Below are positions 53,260 through 61,874 of a DNA stretch of 64,000 nucleotides, piece after piece. This DNA is from Amycolatopsis balhimycina FH 1894 (GTDB taxonomy: Bacteria; Actinomycetota; Actinomycetes; Mycobacteriales; Pseudonocardiaceae): contig NZ_KB913037.1 in the NCBI RefSeq assembly GCF_000384295.1, positions 6,010,822 to 6,074,821 of the forward strand, written 5' to 3'. The notes beneath the pieces are model-generated. The model did not search any database. It saw only the letters and a program-made list of their open reading frames with translations, and had not been told where the DNA came from. Both the position numbers and the translations under genes were made by a program. Position 1 is the first letter of the stretch; the number at the start of each line of letters is the position of its first letter.

Positions 53260-53841
53260 TCAGCCCGGCTTGGCCGCGGCTTTGGCGGCCTTCTTGAACG
53301 CGCGGACCTCGCCGAGGGTTTCGGCGCTCGTGACGTCCGCGATCGACCGGCGCGAGCCGCGGTCGCCGTACGCGCCCGCCGCCTCGCGCCAGCCCTTCGG
53401 CTGGATGCCGCGCTGCTTTCCCAGCAGGGCCAGGAAGATCTTGGCCTTCTGCTCGCCGAACCCGGGCAGGGCCCGCAGCCGCTTCAGGACTTCCGGGCCG
53501 TCGGGTTTCGGGCGCCCGTCGAGCCAGATGCCCTCCGTGCGGCCGTCGTACGTCTCGATGATGTGCTGCGCGAGCGCGTGGACGCGGCGGGCCATCGAAC
53601 CGCCGTAGCGGTGGATCGCCGGCGGCACCACGCACATCTCGACGAACTTCTCGACGTCGGTCGCGGCGATCTTCGCCAGGGAGAAGCCGTCCATCCGGTC
53701 GGCGATCTTCCGCGGGCCGGCGAACGCGTGCTCCATGGGGAACTGCTGGTCCAGGAGCATCCCGACGAGCAGGGCGAACGGGTCGTCGTTCAGCAGCTTG
53801 TCGGCCGCCGGGTCGCCGGTCAGGTGCAGTTCGCGCAGCAT
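53260..53841 (-). CDS. HhH-GPD-type base-excision DNA repair protein
   Basis: The 193-residue protein has an HhH-GPD core: DDPFALLVGMLLDQQFPMEHAF, then LRALPGFGEQKAKIFLALLGK as the helix-hairpin-helix. Family members are DNA glycosylases, but this short actinobacterial branch lacks the usual long C-terminal part and has no Fe-S cysteines. Which base it removes is unknown. It is co-directional with the DUF2165 gene just upstream (4-bp gap). Confidence 0.88.
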   Translation of the reverse strand: MLRELHLTGDPAADKLLNDDPFALLVGMLLDQQFPMEHAFAGPRKIADRMDGFSLAKIAATDVEKFVEMCVVPPAIHRYGGSMARRVHALAQHIIETYDGRTEGIWLDGRPKPDGPEVLKRLRALPGFGEQKAKIFLALLGKQRGIQPKGWREAAGAYGDRGSRRSIADVTSAETLGEVRAFKKAAKAAAKPG

Positions 53842-53845
53842 GCCG

Positions 53846-54349
53846 TCATCTTGACACAGCTTCCCGTTCCGGCAGGTGGGCGACGACCAGCGCGACGGTC
53901 GCGACGAGGAAGTTCTGCAGCGCCGGCTGCAGCCCGTTCCACTTGTCCGACTGCCACATCTGGAACCACTCGCCGCCGATGGCGAGGAAGCCGACGCCGA
54001 ACAGCAGCACCCACATCACCCAGCCGAGTGTCGAGAGGCGCCGCGCTGTCGCGTCCCTCGCGCGGAACCACGCCACCAGCGCCGCGATCAGCACCAGCGC
54101 GGTCAGCGTCTCCCACGCGATGATCACGATGTAGGCCGTGTCCTGCAGACCCGGGCTGGTGATCGCGCGCCACGTCATGTCCGGCGAGCGGAACGTCGTG
54201 TCCATCGCGAGCACGTGCTGCACGAAGGCCTGGTTCGTGCCGAAGCCGGTGATGTTGCCGAACGCGATGAGCGTCATCTGGAGCGCGGTCATGGCGGTGA
54301 GGACGGTGACCGCGAACCGCAGGCCGCCGATCCTGGCGAGGAACCCCAT
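53846..54349 (-). CDS. DUF2165 small membrane protein
   Basis: The 167-residue protein has four hydrophobic segments. FGNITGFGTNQAFVQHVLAMD and GGEWFQMWQSDKWNGLQPA are conserved DUF2165 stretches. No function is established. It precedes the HhH-GPD gene by 4 bp on the same strand. Confidence 0.88.
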   Translation of the reverse strand: MGFLARIGGLRFAVTVLTAMTALQMTLIAFGNITGFGTNQAFVQHVLAMDTTFRSPDMTWRAITSPGLQDTAYIVIIAWETLTALVLIAALVAWFRARDATARRLSTLGWVMWVLLFGVGFLAIGGEWFQMWQSDKWNGLQPALQNFLVATVALVVAHLPEREAVSR

Positions 54350-54370
54350 CTCCGGATCGTAACGGCGCCG

Positions 54371-55147
54371 TCACCGGGTTTTCGCGTACCGCGACGGCGT
54401 CGTGCCCAGGTACCGCTTGAAGTGCCGGGTCAGGTGGGCCTGGTCGGTGAACCCGGCGGTGGCGGCGACCTCGGCGGCCGGGGCGCCGTCGAGCAGCAGG
54501 CGGCGCGCGCGGTCGACGCGCCGGCCGGTCAGGTAGCGGTGCGGCGGCAGGCCGAACCGCGCCCCGAAGCAGCGGACGAGGTACGCCGGGTGCGCGCCGA
54601 GCGCCTCGCCGGCTTCGGCCAGCGTCAGCGCGTCCGGCAGGCGAGCGTCGAGAAGTTCCCTCAGGTCGTCGGCGAGGCCGCGCTTCGGCTCGTGGGCGGC
54701 CGGCCGGCCGAGGTGGGTGCGCAGCCGGTCGGCGACCAGCACGAGCCGGCTCTCGGCTTCCAGGGCGTCGCCGGGCTCGACGAGGGACTCGTGCAGCTGG
54801 TGGATCCGGGTGCGCAGCAGCCCGTCGGCGACGCTGGGCCGGTCGACCGCGGCGCCGACGAGGTCTTCGCCCAGCACGGACGTGTCCAGGTACAGCACGC
54901 GCTTGCGGAAGCCGTGGCTCGTCGCGGCCCGCCCGTCGTGCGCGACGTTCGGCGGCAGCAGCGTCACGGCCGGGCCGAGCGCGCCGTGGTGGTGGCGGTC
55001 GAGGTCGTAGCGGATGACGCCGTCGTCGACGATCAGCAACGTCCACGTGTCGTGCGTGTGGAGCGGGTAGGCGTGCGTGGTGAAGCGGGCGTGGAAGACC
55101 TCGGCGATCCCCGGGACCGCCGGCCGCCAAGCTTCCACGTGGGCCAT
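54371..55147 (-). CDS. AraC-family transcriptional regulator
   Basis: From ATG 55147 (MAHVEAWRPAV) the protein has 258 residues; the longer frame is antisense to the DUF2000 gene. An N-terminal cupin-like sensor (FTTHAYPLHTHDTWTLLIVD, LLPPNVAHDGR) precedes two HTH motifs (LTLAEAGEALGAHPAYLVRCFGARFG and AEVAATAGFTDQAHLTRHFKR). The divergent DUF2000 gene 50 bp away is a likely target. Confidence 0.93.
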   Translation of the reverse strand: MAHVEAWRPAVPGIAEVFHARFTTHAYPLHTHDTWTLLIVDDGVIRYDLDRHHHGALGPAVTLLPPNVAHDGRAATSHGFRKRVLYLDTSVLGEDLVGAAVDRPSVADGLLRTRIHQLHESLVEPGDALEAESRLVLVADRLRTHLGRPAAHEPKRGLADDLRELLDARLPDALTLAEAGEALGAHPAYLVRCFGARFGLPPHRYLTGRRVDRARRLLLDGAPAAEVAATAGFTDQAHLTRHFKRYLGTTPSRYAKTR

Positions 55148-55196
55148 GTCAAGAACGTACAAGACGCGGGCGTCGCGGCCGGGCGAGTCTGGCGGC

Positions 55197-55610
55197 ATGA
55201 GTTCCTTCGACACGAAGATCGCCGTCCTGCTCCGCGACGACCTGGCGTCCTGGCAGCGGCTGAACGTCACCGCGTTCCTGGTGAGCGGAATCGCCCACGT
55301 GACGCCGGAGCTGATGGGCGAGCCGTACCTCGACGCCGACGGCACGGAGTACCTGCCGATGTTCGGCCAGCCGATCATGGTATTCGCCGGCGGCGCGGAC
55401 GTCCTGACCGCGGCGCACGGCCGGGCGCTGGGCCGCGGGCTGCGGTTTTCGATCTTCACCGACGAGCTGTTCCGCACCGGCAACGACGCCGACAACCGGG
55501 CGGCGGTCCGCGCGGTGCCGGGGGAGAAGCTGGCGCTCGCCGGGCTGGCGGTGCACGGGCCGAAGAACGCCGTCGACAAGATCCTCAAAGGGGCGTCGCT
55601 GCACCGCTGA
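55197..55610 (+). CDS. DUF2000-family protein
   Basis: The 137-residue protein starts at ATG 55197 (MSSFDTKIAVLLRDDLASWQ). The region LPMFGQPIMVFAGGADVL and EKLALAGLAVHGPKNAVDKILKG match DUF2000, a small alpha/beta protein with peptidyl-tRNA hydrolase-like fold. It is divergent from the AraC gene and overlaps the following convergent methyltransferase gene by 26 bp. Confidence 0.88.
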   Translation: MSSFDTKIAVLLRDDLASWQRLNVTAFLVSGIAHVTPELMGEPYLDADGTEYLPMFGQPIMVFAGGADVLTAAHGRALGRGLRFSIFTDELFRTGNDADNRAAVRAVPGEKLALAGLAVHGPKNAVDKILKGASLHR

Positions 55611-56229
55611 GGTCGGGAGCCGTGGCGTGCACCAGGAAGACGCTGCGGACCCGATCGCCGCCGTCGACCGTGAACGTCCGCGCCGAGACGTCCGCGAACC
55701 CCGCCGACGAGGCCAGCGCGGCGGCCCCGGCCTCGTCGAGCGGGAACGACAGGTCCCTCGGCACGAAGCCCGCGAACGGCCCGGACGGCTTGAACCGCGC
55801 TCCCGACACGACCGAGAACGCCAGCCGTCCGCCCGGCTTCAGCACCCGCAGCCAGTCGGCGAACGCCACCGCGCCCAGGAAATGCAGCGAAGAAGCGCAC
55901 AGCACGACGTCGGCCGAGTGGTCCTCGGCCGGCATCGGCACCGCCGGCCCGACACGCCACTCGATCCGCCCGTCCGGGTCCTGCGTGGGCGTCTTCGCCT
56001 CGGCCCGCGCGACCATGGCCGGCGACAGGTCGACAGCCAGCACGCGTGCGGGTTTCAGCCGTAGCGCCGCGTACGCCGCGAAGCCCGTCCCGGTGGCGAC
56101 GTCGAGCACGAGTCCCGGTGCGTCGGGGAGCGGCTCGACCAGGGCCTCCGCCACCGAGGCGTGGAAGGTGTCTTCGTCGTAGTGCTCGGCCGTGCTGTCG
56201 AAGAAGGCGGCCCGGGATTCGTCGTTCAC
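55585..56229 (-). CDS. Class I SAM-dependent methyltransferase (UbiE-like)
   Basis: The 214-residue protein starts with GTG 56229. SAM-binding motif I is VLDVATGTGFAAYAALRL, motif II is VLAVDLSPAMVARAEAK, and VLKPGGRLAFSVV follows. The substrate is not evident. Convergent overlap with the DUF2000 gene. Confidence 0.9.
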   Translation of the reverse strand: MNDESRAAFFDSTAEHYDEDTFHASVAEALVEPLPDAPGLVLDVATGTGFAAYAALRLKPARVLAVDLSPAMVARAEAKTPTQDPDGRIEWRVGPAVPMPAEDHSADVVLCASSLHFLGAVAFADWLRVLKPGGRLAFSVVSGARFKPSGPFAGFVPRDLSFPLDEAGAAALASSAGFADVSARTFTVDGGDRVRSVFLVHATAPDLSGAATPL

Positions 56230-56238
56230 GAACTCAAC

Positions 56239-56619
56239 CTAGCCGGGCCGACCAGCGATTTTCAGCGGACGGCGGCCCGGGAAACCCAGGTCCGCGCGGT
56301 GGTACCAGCTCAGTTCGCGGTCGCCTTCGAGCCAGCACAGCAGCACGTCGGTGCCGTCCAGTTCGGCGGGGAAGTCGATCAGCAGCGGCGCGAACCCCTT
56401 GAGCTCGGCGCCGGTGCGCTGGACGGTCGTCATCAGGTCGTCGAGGCGGGCCTGCGCGGCCTTCCACTCCGGCAGGCCACCCAGCCCGGTGGCGCGTCCA
56501 CCCGGCCGCAGCGACGCCGCGAGTTCGGCCGCGTCGGCGCGGACGCGCACCAGTTCGTCGAGGGCCGGCCGCAGCCGCGCCAGTTCGTCCCGTGCCTCCG
56601 CGACGGTGAACAGTCCCAT
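56239..56619 (-). CDS. DUF2203-family protein
   Basis: The 126-residue protein starts at ATG 56619 (MGLFTVAEARDELARLRPAL). The first half is a coiled helical pair; the second carries GFAPLLIDFPAELDGTDVLLCW and ELSWYHRADLGFPGRRPL, the DUF2203 signature. No function is known. It is 9 bp upstream of the methyltransferase gene on the same strand. Confidence 0.88.
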   Translation of the reverse strand: MGLFTVAEARDELARLRPALDELVRVRADAAELAASLRPGGRATGLGGLPEWKAAQARLDDLMTTVQRTGAELKGFAPLLIDFPAELDGTDVLLCWLEGDRELSWYHRADLGFPGRRPLKIAGRPG

Positions 56620-56746
56620 CCGCCGATACTCTACCGATCGTTACCAATCCGACCGGCAGTCACGGCGGAACGGGTGCCGGTGCGCGGGTGACTCGCCGAC
56701 CGTGTCCGCCTACTTTCGGCCGGATCGGTAACCCACCGGCGCGGAC

Positions 56747-57256
56747 TCAGGCTTCGCGCCGCCGCCGGACCAGCGCGTTGGCCAGCCCGCTGCCGACCAG
56801 GAGGAAGCCCACGCCGAGCAGGCCGCCGATGAAGAGGAAGTCCATGACGCCGTACGCGATGTCGCTCTTCGGCATCAGGTTCACCAGCCGGAATCCCCAT
56901 TCGGGGACGGCCATCGCGGCGACGCCGGGCAGCACGCCGTAGAACAGTCCGCCGAGGATCGGGCCGGCCGCCGACAGCGCCCCGAGCGCGGCGACGACGA
57001 GCAGCAGGATCGCCCCGCCGGCCAGCAGCGCGATGCCCAGCGGGTCGCGGTTGGTGCTCAGCGTCGCCTGGATCAGCTGCTGCTGGCGCAGCCCGCCCCA
57101 GCTCAGCAAGCCGAGGCCGACCGGGGTGAGCAGGAGCCCGCCCAGCGCGCTGACCAGGTGCGCGACGCCGCGGCGCGGCCGCTCGTCGAGCACGTCCGGG
57201 GTCTCTTCGTACTCTTCGTAGTCGTCTTCGTACTCGGCGTACCGATGGGTCGACAT
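56747..57256 (-). CDS. Four-helix membrane protein
   Basis: From ATG 57256 (MSTHRYAEYEDDYEEYEE), with GGGAGG upstream, the protein has 169 residues: an acidic Tyr/Glu-rich N terminus of ~35 residues and four membrane helices. I recognise no family. It is divergent from icd across a 253-bp region. Confidence 0.8.
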   Translation of the reverse strand: MSTHRYAEYEDDYEEYEETPDVLDERPRRGVAHLVSALGGLLLTPVGLGLLSWGGLRQQQLIQATLSTNRDPLGIALLAGGAILLLVVAALGALSAAGPILGGLFYGVLPGVAAMAVPEWGFRLVNLMPKSDIAYGVMDFLFIGGLLGVGFLLVGSGLANALVRRRREA

Positions 57257-57396
57257 GGCCGTCACCTCCCGCATGCTGAATTCACGGGTGGCATCGTGCC
57301 TCGGTTCACCGCCGGGCGCGATGCCCGCTCGGCGAGCGGTCGTCTCGGCGGACCGGGCGGCGCCCGGTGATCCGTACCACAAAGCGCGGGTGGAGA

Positions 57397-57427
57397 CTTG
57401 ATGCCGACCACTACTGGAACCATCAAG
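57397..57427. promoter_or_regulatory. Candidate operator or hairpin upstream of icd
   Basis: CTTGATG (57397-57403) and CATCAAG (57421-57427) are inverted complements about 85 bp before the icd start. A regulator site is possible; nothing else supports it. Confidence 0.3.
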
Positions 57428-57509
57428 CTCCGTCAAGCAGTACGCTTGTACCGCTACCGGCGAGACGTATGAAGCAACGCGAAGATCCGCGGAAGGAGCA
57501 CCGCTGCTC

Positions 57510-58733
57510 ATGGCCAAGATCAAGGTCCAGGGCACCGTCGTCGAACTCGACGGCGATGAGATGACCCGAATCATCTGGCAGTTCATCAAGGACAAGCTGA
57601 TCCACCCGTACCTGGACGTGAACCTGGACTACTACGACCTGGGCATCGAGGAGCGGGACCGCACCGACGACCAGGTCACGGTCGACTCGGCGAACGCCAT
57701 CAAGAAGCACGGCGTCGGCGTCAAGTGCGCCACCATCACCCCCGACGAAGCACGCGTCGAAGAGTTCGGCCTCAAGAAGATGTGGCTGTCCCCGAACGGG
57801 ACCATCCGCAACATCCTCGGTGGCGTGATCTTCCGCGAGCCGATCGTCATCCAGAACATCCCGCGGCTGGTGCCGACGTGGACGAAGCCGATCATCATCG
57901 GCCGCCACGCCCACGGCGACCAGTACAAGGCCACCAACTTCAAGGTGCCCGGCCCGGGCAAGCTGACCATCAGCTACACCCCGGACGACGGCTCCGAGCC
58001 GATGGAGTTCCAGGTCGCGCAGTTCCCCGAGGGCGGCGGCGTCGCCATGGGGATGTACAACTTCAGGAAGTCCATCGAGGACTTCGCGCGCGCCTCGCTC
58101 CAGTACGGCCTCGACCGCGGCCTGCCGGTGTACCTCTCCACCAAGAACACCATCCTCAAGGCCTACGACGGCCAGTTCAAGGACGTGTTCGAGGAGATCT
58201 TCCAGGCCGAGTTCAAGGCCGACTTCGACGCCAAGGGCATCTCCTACGAGCACCGCCTGATCGACGACATGGTCGCCGCGGCGATGAAGTGGGAGGGCGG
58301 CTACGTCTGGGCGTGCAAGAACTACGACGGTGACGTCCAGTCCGACACGGTCGCGCAGGGCTTCGGCTCGCTCGGCCTGATGACGTCGGTGCTGCGCACG
58401 CCGGACGGCCGGACCGTCGAGGCCGAGGCCGCGCACGGCACGGTCACCCGGCACTACCGCCAGCACCAGCAGGGCAAGCCGACGTCGACGAACCCGATCG
58501 CGTCGATCTACGCCTGGACCCGGGGCCTCGAGCACCGCGGCAAGCTGGACGGCAACCAGGAGCTGATCGGCTTCGCGAACAAGCTGGAGCAGGTCGTCGT
58601 CGAGACCGTCGAGAGCGGCCAGATGACGAAGGACCTCGCGCTGCTCATCGGCAAGGACCAGCCGTGGCAGACGACCGAGGAGTTCCTCGCGACGCTGGAC
58701 GACAACCTGGCGAAGAAGATCGCCCAGGGCTGA
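57510..58733 (+). CDS. icd: NADP-dependent isocitrate dehydrogenase, type II homodimer
   Basis: The 407-residue TCA-cycle enzyme starts at ATG 57510 behind GGAAGGAG. It is the eukaryote-like form (Rv3339c-type): [45 protein letters not shown], the metal/substrate region [30 protein letters not shown] (cited by its ends) and [12 protein letters not shown]. All catalytic stretches are intact. A very strong terminator follows. Confidence 0.98.
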   Translation: MAKIKVQGTVVELDGDEMTRIIWQFIKDKLIHPYLDVNLDYYDLGIEERDRTDDQVTVDSANAIKKHGVGVKCATITPDEARVEEFGLKKMWLSPNGTIRNILGGVIFREPIVIQNIPRLVPTWTKPIIIGRHAHGDQYKATNFKVPGPGKLTISYTPDDGSEPMEFQVAQFPEGGGVAMGMYNFRKSIEDFARASLQYGLDRGLPVYLSTKNTILKAYDGQFKDVFEEIFQAEFKADFDAKGISYEHRLIDDMVAAAMKWEGGYVWACKNYDGDVQSDTVAQGFGSLGLMTSVLRTPDGRTVEAEAAHGTVTRHYRQHQQGKPTSTNPIASIYAWTRGLEHRGKLDGNQELIGFANKLEQVVVETVESGQMTKDLALLIGKDQPWQTTEEFLATLDDNLAKKIAQG

Positions 58734-58744
58734 GTCCCGGTTCG

Positions 58745-58782
58745 AAAGGGCCCCTTCCCGGTTTGCCGGGAAGGGGCCCTTT
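58745..58782 (+). terminator. Strong terminator after icd
   Basis: AAAGGGCCCCTTCCCGG pairs perfectly over 17 bp with 58766-58782 around a 4-nt loop, 11 bp after the icd stop. It ends in TTTGT. Confidence 0.9.
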
Positions 58783-58914
58783 GTCTGGGCACAGTGCGTG
58801 ATCGGCGAGTGACTTCGCTGGCGCCTCCGGGTGGTTGCGGCGTTCGGCGCTGTCGGTCCGGGTAAAGGATTGCCTACCCTGACAAGGGGACGGGATACGC
58901 GGTGGGAGGAAGAC

Positions 58915-59226
58915 GTGATCCTCGGTATGTCGAAGAAGACGGCGCTCGTCGTCGGTGCCGTCATCGCGATCATCGTCATTTTCGCGTTGAACGACGGAAA
59001 GCAGCAGGCCTCCGGGGCTTCGGCCACCGGCTGCAAGGTGACGGTGACCGCGGACGTCCTGAACGCCCGCGAAACGGCGGACGGCAACGCCAAGGTCGTC
59101 GGCAAGTACCTGCGTGACGCCCAGTTCGACACCCTGCCCGGTGTGCAGAACGGCTTCCGGAAGGTGGCCGACGCCAAGTGGGTGGCCGCCGAGTTCACCC
59201 AGCCGGTCGCCGGTTCCGCCTGTTGA
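58915..59226 (+). CDS. Membrane-anchored SH3-like small protein
   Basis: GTG 58915 has GGGAGGA 5 nt upstream and gives 103 residues; ATG 58927 lacks a site. A helix (KTALVVGAVIAIIVIFAL) anchors an outer domain of ~70 residues whose ADVLNARETADGNAKVVGKYL pattern (Val-Leu-Asn-x-Arg, Gly-Asn) is that of bacterial SH3 domains. One cysteine follows the helix and one is last; they may pair. A wall-binding role is inferred. Confidence 0.75.
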   Translation: MILGMSKKTALVVGAVIAIIVIFALNDGKQQASGASATGCKVTVTADVLNARETADGNAKVVGKYLRDAQFDTLPGVQNGFRKVADAKWVAAEFTQPVAGSAC

Positions 59227-59256
59227 GTCCCGCCGGTTGAGTCCCGGCGGGGTGAA

Positions 59257-59805
59257 TCAGACGCCGATCAGGTCGGCCGCGAGGGTGACCACACCGAACG
59301 CCGCGGCCGACAGGCCGAGCGTGCGTGCGCGCTTCGGGTCGCGTTTCGCCGCCGCGCGCCAGTAGAGGCCGATCCCGACGGCCAGCATCAGCAGTTCGGC
59401 GACGGCCGACACGACCGGCAGCCGCCAGAGCCCGAAGCCGAACGTGGGCAGGTCGCCCGCGTTGCCGGGCAGGATCGGCAGGTCGGCGCGGTGCACGACG
59501 AGGTCGAGCAGCCAGTGCGAGAACACGACGCCGCCGAGGACCAGCCCGGCCTCGCGGCCGAGCCGCCACGCCGCGACCGCCCCGAACAGCGCGGACAGGA
59601 CGAGGGCGCCGACGAGCGAGTGCGTGTAGTCGGCGTGGATCACGCCACCGCCGTAGCCTTCGCCGTCGATCGTCTCGATGCCGCTCAGGTAGAGCGGCAC
59701 GAAGACGACGTCGAGCCAGGCCGTGGCGAGCATGAGTGCCCACACGGGAATCGCCGGCCGGCCGGCCTTGACCGCGGCCGCCAGCCCGAAGTGCCCGGCG
59801 ATCAT
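59257..59805 (-). CDS. Integral membrane protein, YdjM/DUF457-like metal-dependent hydrolase family
   Basis: The 182-residue protein has five hydrophobic segments and the histidine pattern MIAGHFG near the start, HADYTHSL in the middle and SHWLLDLVVHR later, which is that of inner-membrane YdjM-like putative metal-dependent hydrolases. The activity is not proven for the family. Its ATG (59805-59803) overlaps the TGA of the 28-codon ORF as ATGA, so it is the third gene of a translationally coupled TetR unit. Confidence 0.8.
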   Translation of the reverse strand: MIAGHFGLAAAVKAGRPAIPVWALMLATAWLDVVFVPLYLSGIETIDGEGYGGGVIHADYTHSLVGALVLSALFGAVAAWRLGREAGLVLGGVVFSHWLLDLVVHRADLPILPGNAGDLPTFGFGLWRLPVVSAVAELLMLAVGIGLYWRAAAKRDPKRARTLGLSAAAFGVVTLAADLIGV

Positions 59806-59888
59806 CGGTGCGCCTCCGTCCAGGGGAAGCGGGCGTCGAGCACGCCCAGTCCGACGGTGAAGAGGAGTACGGCGAGGATGAAGGTCAT
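59802..59888 (-). CDS. 28-aa membrane microprotein between TetR and YdjM-like genes
   Basis: ATG 59888 overlaps the tetR stop and its TGA overlaps the start of the next gene (ATGA at both ends). AAGGAAAG lies 10 nt before the ATG. The peptide MTFILAVLLFTVGLGVLDAR continues FPWTEAHR: one hydrophobic helix and a short polar end. The double overlap makes a chance frame unlikely. A regulatory or accessory role for the membrane protein is inferred. Confidence 0.6.
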   Translation of the reverse strand: MTFILAVLLFTVGLGVLDARFPWTEAHR

Positions 59889-60466
59889 TTTTCTGCTTTC
59901 CTTGCGTAGGCCGTGAGGCCTTGGACGAGCATGGTTTTGAGGACTTCGAAGCTCTTGTCGACGTCTTCCGGGCGGCCGAAGCCGCCGGACGCTTCGAGCC
60001 CGGCGAAGCCCTGGACGGCGGCGCGGAGGCACCGGGTTCCGTGCACGGCCTGGGCGTGGTCGAAGCCGAACGGCCGCAGCACGGCGAAGACGACTTCCGC
60101 GACGGCGTGGGTGGCCCGGCTGAGTTCGGTGTCGCTTTCGTCCGGAGCGGTGACGAGGGCCTGGCTGCGGTTCGGGTGCCGCCGCAGGTAGGCGCGGTAG
60201 GCGTCGGCGATGGCGGCGACGGCGTCCCCGCCCTCGCGGCCGGTGGCCGAGGTGCGGAGCGTTTCGGTCATCTCTTTGACGACTTTGAGGTCGATCAGCC
60301 GCCGGAGATCGGCGAGGTTCTTGACGTGCTTGTAGAGCGAGGGCGCGGCAACCCCGGCGCGTTCGGCGACCTTGGCCAGGGTGAGCGCGTCCGGGCCGGC
60401 TTCGTCGACGAGGGTCAGCGCGAGATCGACCACGGCGTCGGTGGTCAGGCCGGCTCTAGGGGACAT
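59885..60466 (-). CDS. TetR-family repressor
   Basis: The 193-residue protein has an N-terminal HTH (TLAKVAERAGVAAPSLYKHVKNLADL) and a C-terminal WHG/TetR_C_33-like domain (SRATHAVAEVVFAVLRPFGFDHAQAVHGTRCLRAA, given by its ends). It starts at ATG 60466. A palindromic operator is centred 28 bp upstream, so it very probably represses its own operon with the microprotein and YdjM-like gene. The ligand is unknown. Confidence 0.92.
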   Translation of the reverse strand: MSPRAGLTTDAVVDLALTLVDEAGPDALTLAKVAERAGVAAPSLYKHVKNLADLRRLIDLKVVKEMTETLRTSATGREGGDAVAAIADAYRAYLRRHPNRSQALVTAPDESDTELSRATHAVAEVVFAVLRPFGFDHAQAVHGTRCLRAAVQGFAGLEASGGFGRPEDVDKSFEVLKTMLVQGLTAYARKAEK

Positions 60467-60475
60467 CGGTGTGAT

Positions 60476-60513
60476 AGCTACTGGTCATAGCTTTAAAGCT
60501 ATTACTCGTAGCT
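60476..60513 (-). promoter_or_regulatory. TetR operator, nested palindromes
   Basis: ATAGCTTTAAAGCTAT (60487-60502) is a perfect 16-bp palindrome. AGCTAC (60476-60481) and GTAGCT (60508-60513) are inverted complements with exactly the same centre. The element lies just before the tetR start and is AT-rich compared with its surroundings. Confidence 0.75.
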
Positions 60514-60936
60514 TCGGGCGTCAAGGCACCGTTTTTGTCGGTGGTGGGTGCTAGAACTGATCACGTCTGAAAGTGCAGGTGGGCGGCTTGGCCGCGGGAG
60601 AGGAGGAGACGTCCGGGGGCGGGCGGCAACTGAATGCGGCACGGGTGCGAGGCGGTGTCCGCGGGGTCTCCAGGGGGAGTTCCGCGGGCAGGTGGGCCGG
60701 GCGGCGGTGCCGGGGGATCGGCGTGGCAGGGCCGGGCTCGGACGGGGGTCCGAGCCGGGCTTCGGGCGGGCCGGGTGGCGTGTGAGGCCGGGATCTTTCC
60801 GGGGATGCGTTCTGACGGGGGTCGGAGCGCGGGGGAGTTGCCGGTGGTCGCCGCTGGCTCCGGGGCGCTCCGGGGGCGAGGGGTCTCCGGAGCCGAGCCT
60901 GGTGAGCCTTCCGGTGCTGTGGCCTGGACCGTGTAG

Positions 60937-60968
60937 TGCCACGCCCGGCTCATGAGCCGGGCGTGGCA
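60937..60968. terminator. Perfect hairpin upstream of xth
   Basis: TGCCACGCCCGGCTC and its complement (60954-60968) form a 15-bp stem almost without a loop. No T-run follows. It may insulate xth from upstream transcription or mark the end of an unrecognised transcript. Confidence 0.5.
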
Positions 60969-61051
60969 GGGCCGGCGACCGGGTTTCGCCGTCCAGCCGC
61001 CGTCCAGCCGCCGCACCCGGCCCCGATGCCGCGGAAGCGCCGGCCCGGCCG

Positions 61052-61057
61052 TAGCGT
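61052..61057 (+). promoter_or_regulatory. -10 box TAGCGT of xth, leaderless
   Basis: TAGCGT lies 7 nt before the GTG at 61065 with no ribosome site, so transcription should start at the start codon. Confidence 0.5.
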
Positions 61058-61064
61058 GCACGGC

Positions 61065-61874
61065 GTGCTGACCGTCTCCACCGTGAATGTCAACGGCCTC
61101 CGCGCCGCCGCCAAGAAGGGCTTCGTCGAGTGGCTCGCCGCCACGAAGGCCGACGTGGTCGCCTGCCAGGAGGTGCGCGCCGAAGCGAGCCAGCTGCCCG
61201 CGGAGGTCGTCGAGCCCGGCGGGTGGTTCTCGGTGCACGCGCCGTCGGCCGTGAAGGGGCGCAACGGCGTCGCCGTGTACAGCCGCGTCGAGCCCGAAGA
61301 GGTGCGCGTCGGCTTCGGGGAGCCCGAGTTCGAGGACAGCGGGCGCTACCTCGAGGTCCACCTGCCGAACGTCGTCGTCGCGAGCCTTTACCTGCCCAGC
61401 GGCGACGTCGGCACCGAACGCCAGGACGAGAAGGAACGCTTCATGGCCGCGTTCCTGCCCTACCTCGTCGAGCTGCGGGCGAAGGCCGCCGCGGCCGGAC
61501 GGGAGGTCGTGGTCGCCGGGGACTGGAACATCGCCCATGACACCGTCGACCTCAAGAACTGGCGCGGCAACCGCAAGAACTCCGGCTTCCTGCCGGAGGA
61601 GCGCGCCTGGCTCGGCCGGGTCTACACCGAGGCCGGCTTCACCGACGTCCAGCGCCGGCTCGACCCCGAAGGCCCCGGCCCCTACACCTGGTGGTCCTAC
61701 CGCGGCCAGGCGTTCGACAACGACTCCGGCTGGCGCATCGACTGCCAGCTCGCGACGCCCGGTCTCGCCGAGAAGGTCGTCGAAGTCGTGGTCGAGCGCG
61801 CGGCCGCCTACGACCAGCGCTGGTCCGACCACGCGCCGGTCACCGCCACCTACGACATCGACTTCCCCGGCTAG
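61065..61874 (+). CDS. xth: Exodeoxyribonuclease III / AP endonuclease
   Basis: The 269-residue enzyme cuts DNA at abasic sites in base-excision repair. GTG 61065 (MLTVSTVNVNGLRAAAKKG) is supported by the -10 box. The catalytic residues are in VNVNGLRA, ACQEVRAEA, VVAGDWNIAHDTVDLKNW, WRIDCQLAT and RWSDHAPVTATY; all metal and nuclease residues are present. Its stop interlocks with the cupin gene as CTAG. Confidence 0.95.
   Translation: MLTVSTVNVNGLRAAAKKGFVEWLAATKADVVACQEVRAEASQLPAEVVEPGGWFSVHAPSAVKGRNGVAVYSRVEPEEVRVGFGEPEFEDSGRYLEVHLPNVVVASLYLPSGDVGTERQDEKERFMAAFLPYLVELRAKAAAAGREVVVAGDWNIAHDTVDLKNWRGNRKNSGFLPEERAWLGRVYTEAGFTDVQRRLDPEGPGPYTWWSYRGQAFDNDSGWRIDCQLATPGLAEKVVEVVVERAAAYDQRWSDHAPVTATYDIDFPG

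Larger units (their letters stand above)
60514..61064. other. 551-bp region without supported gene, G-rich
   Basis: Open frames on both strands (for example 60548-60955 on + and an extension over this stretch on -) lack ribosome sites and protein-like composition. The + strand is strongly G-rich with many GGGG runs, like 23571-24033. It contains the hairpin at 60937-60968 and the xth promoter. Confidence 0.45.

Noticed and set aside
60548..60955. 135-aa frame between tetR and xth
   Set aside because: It has no ribosome site, is Gly/Arg-rich throughout and matches no family.
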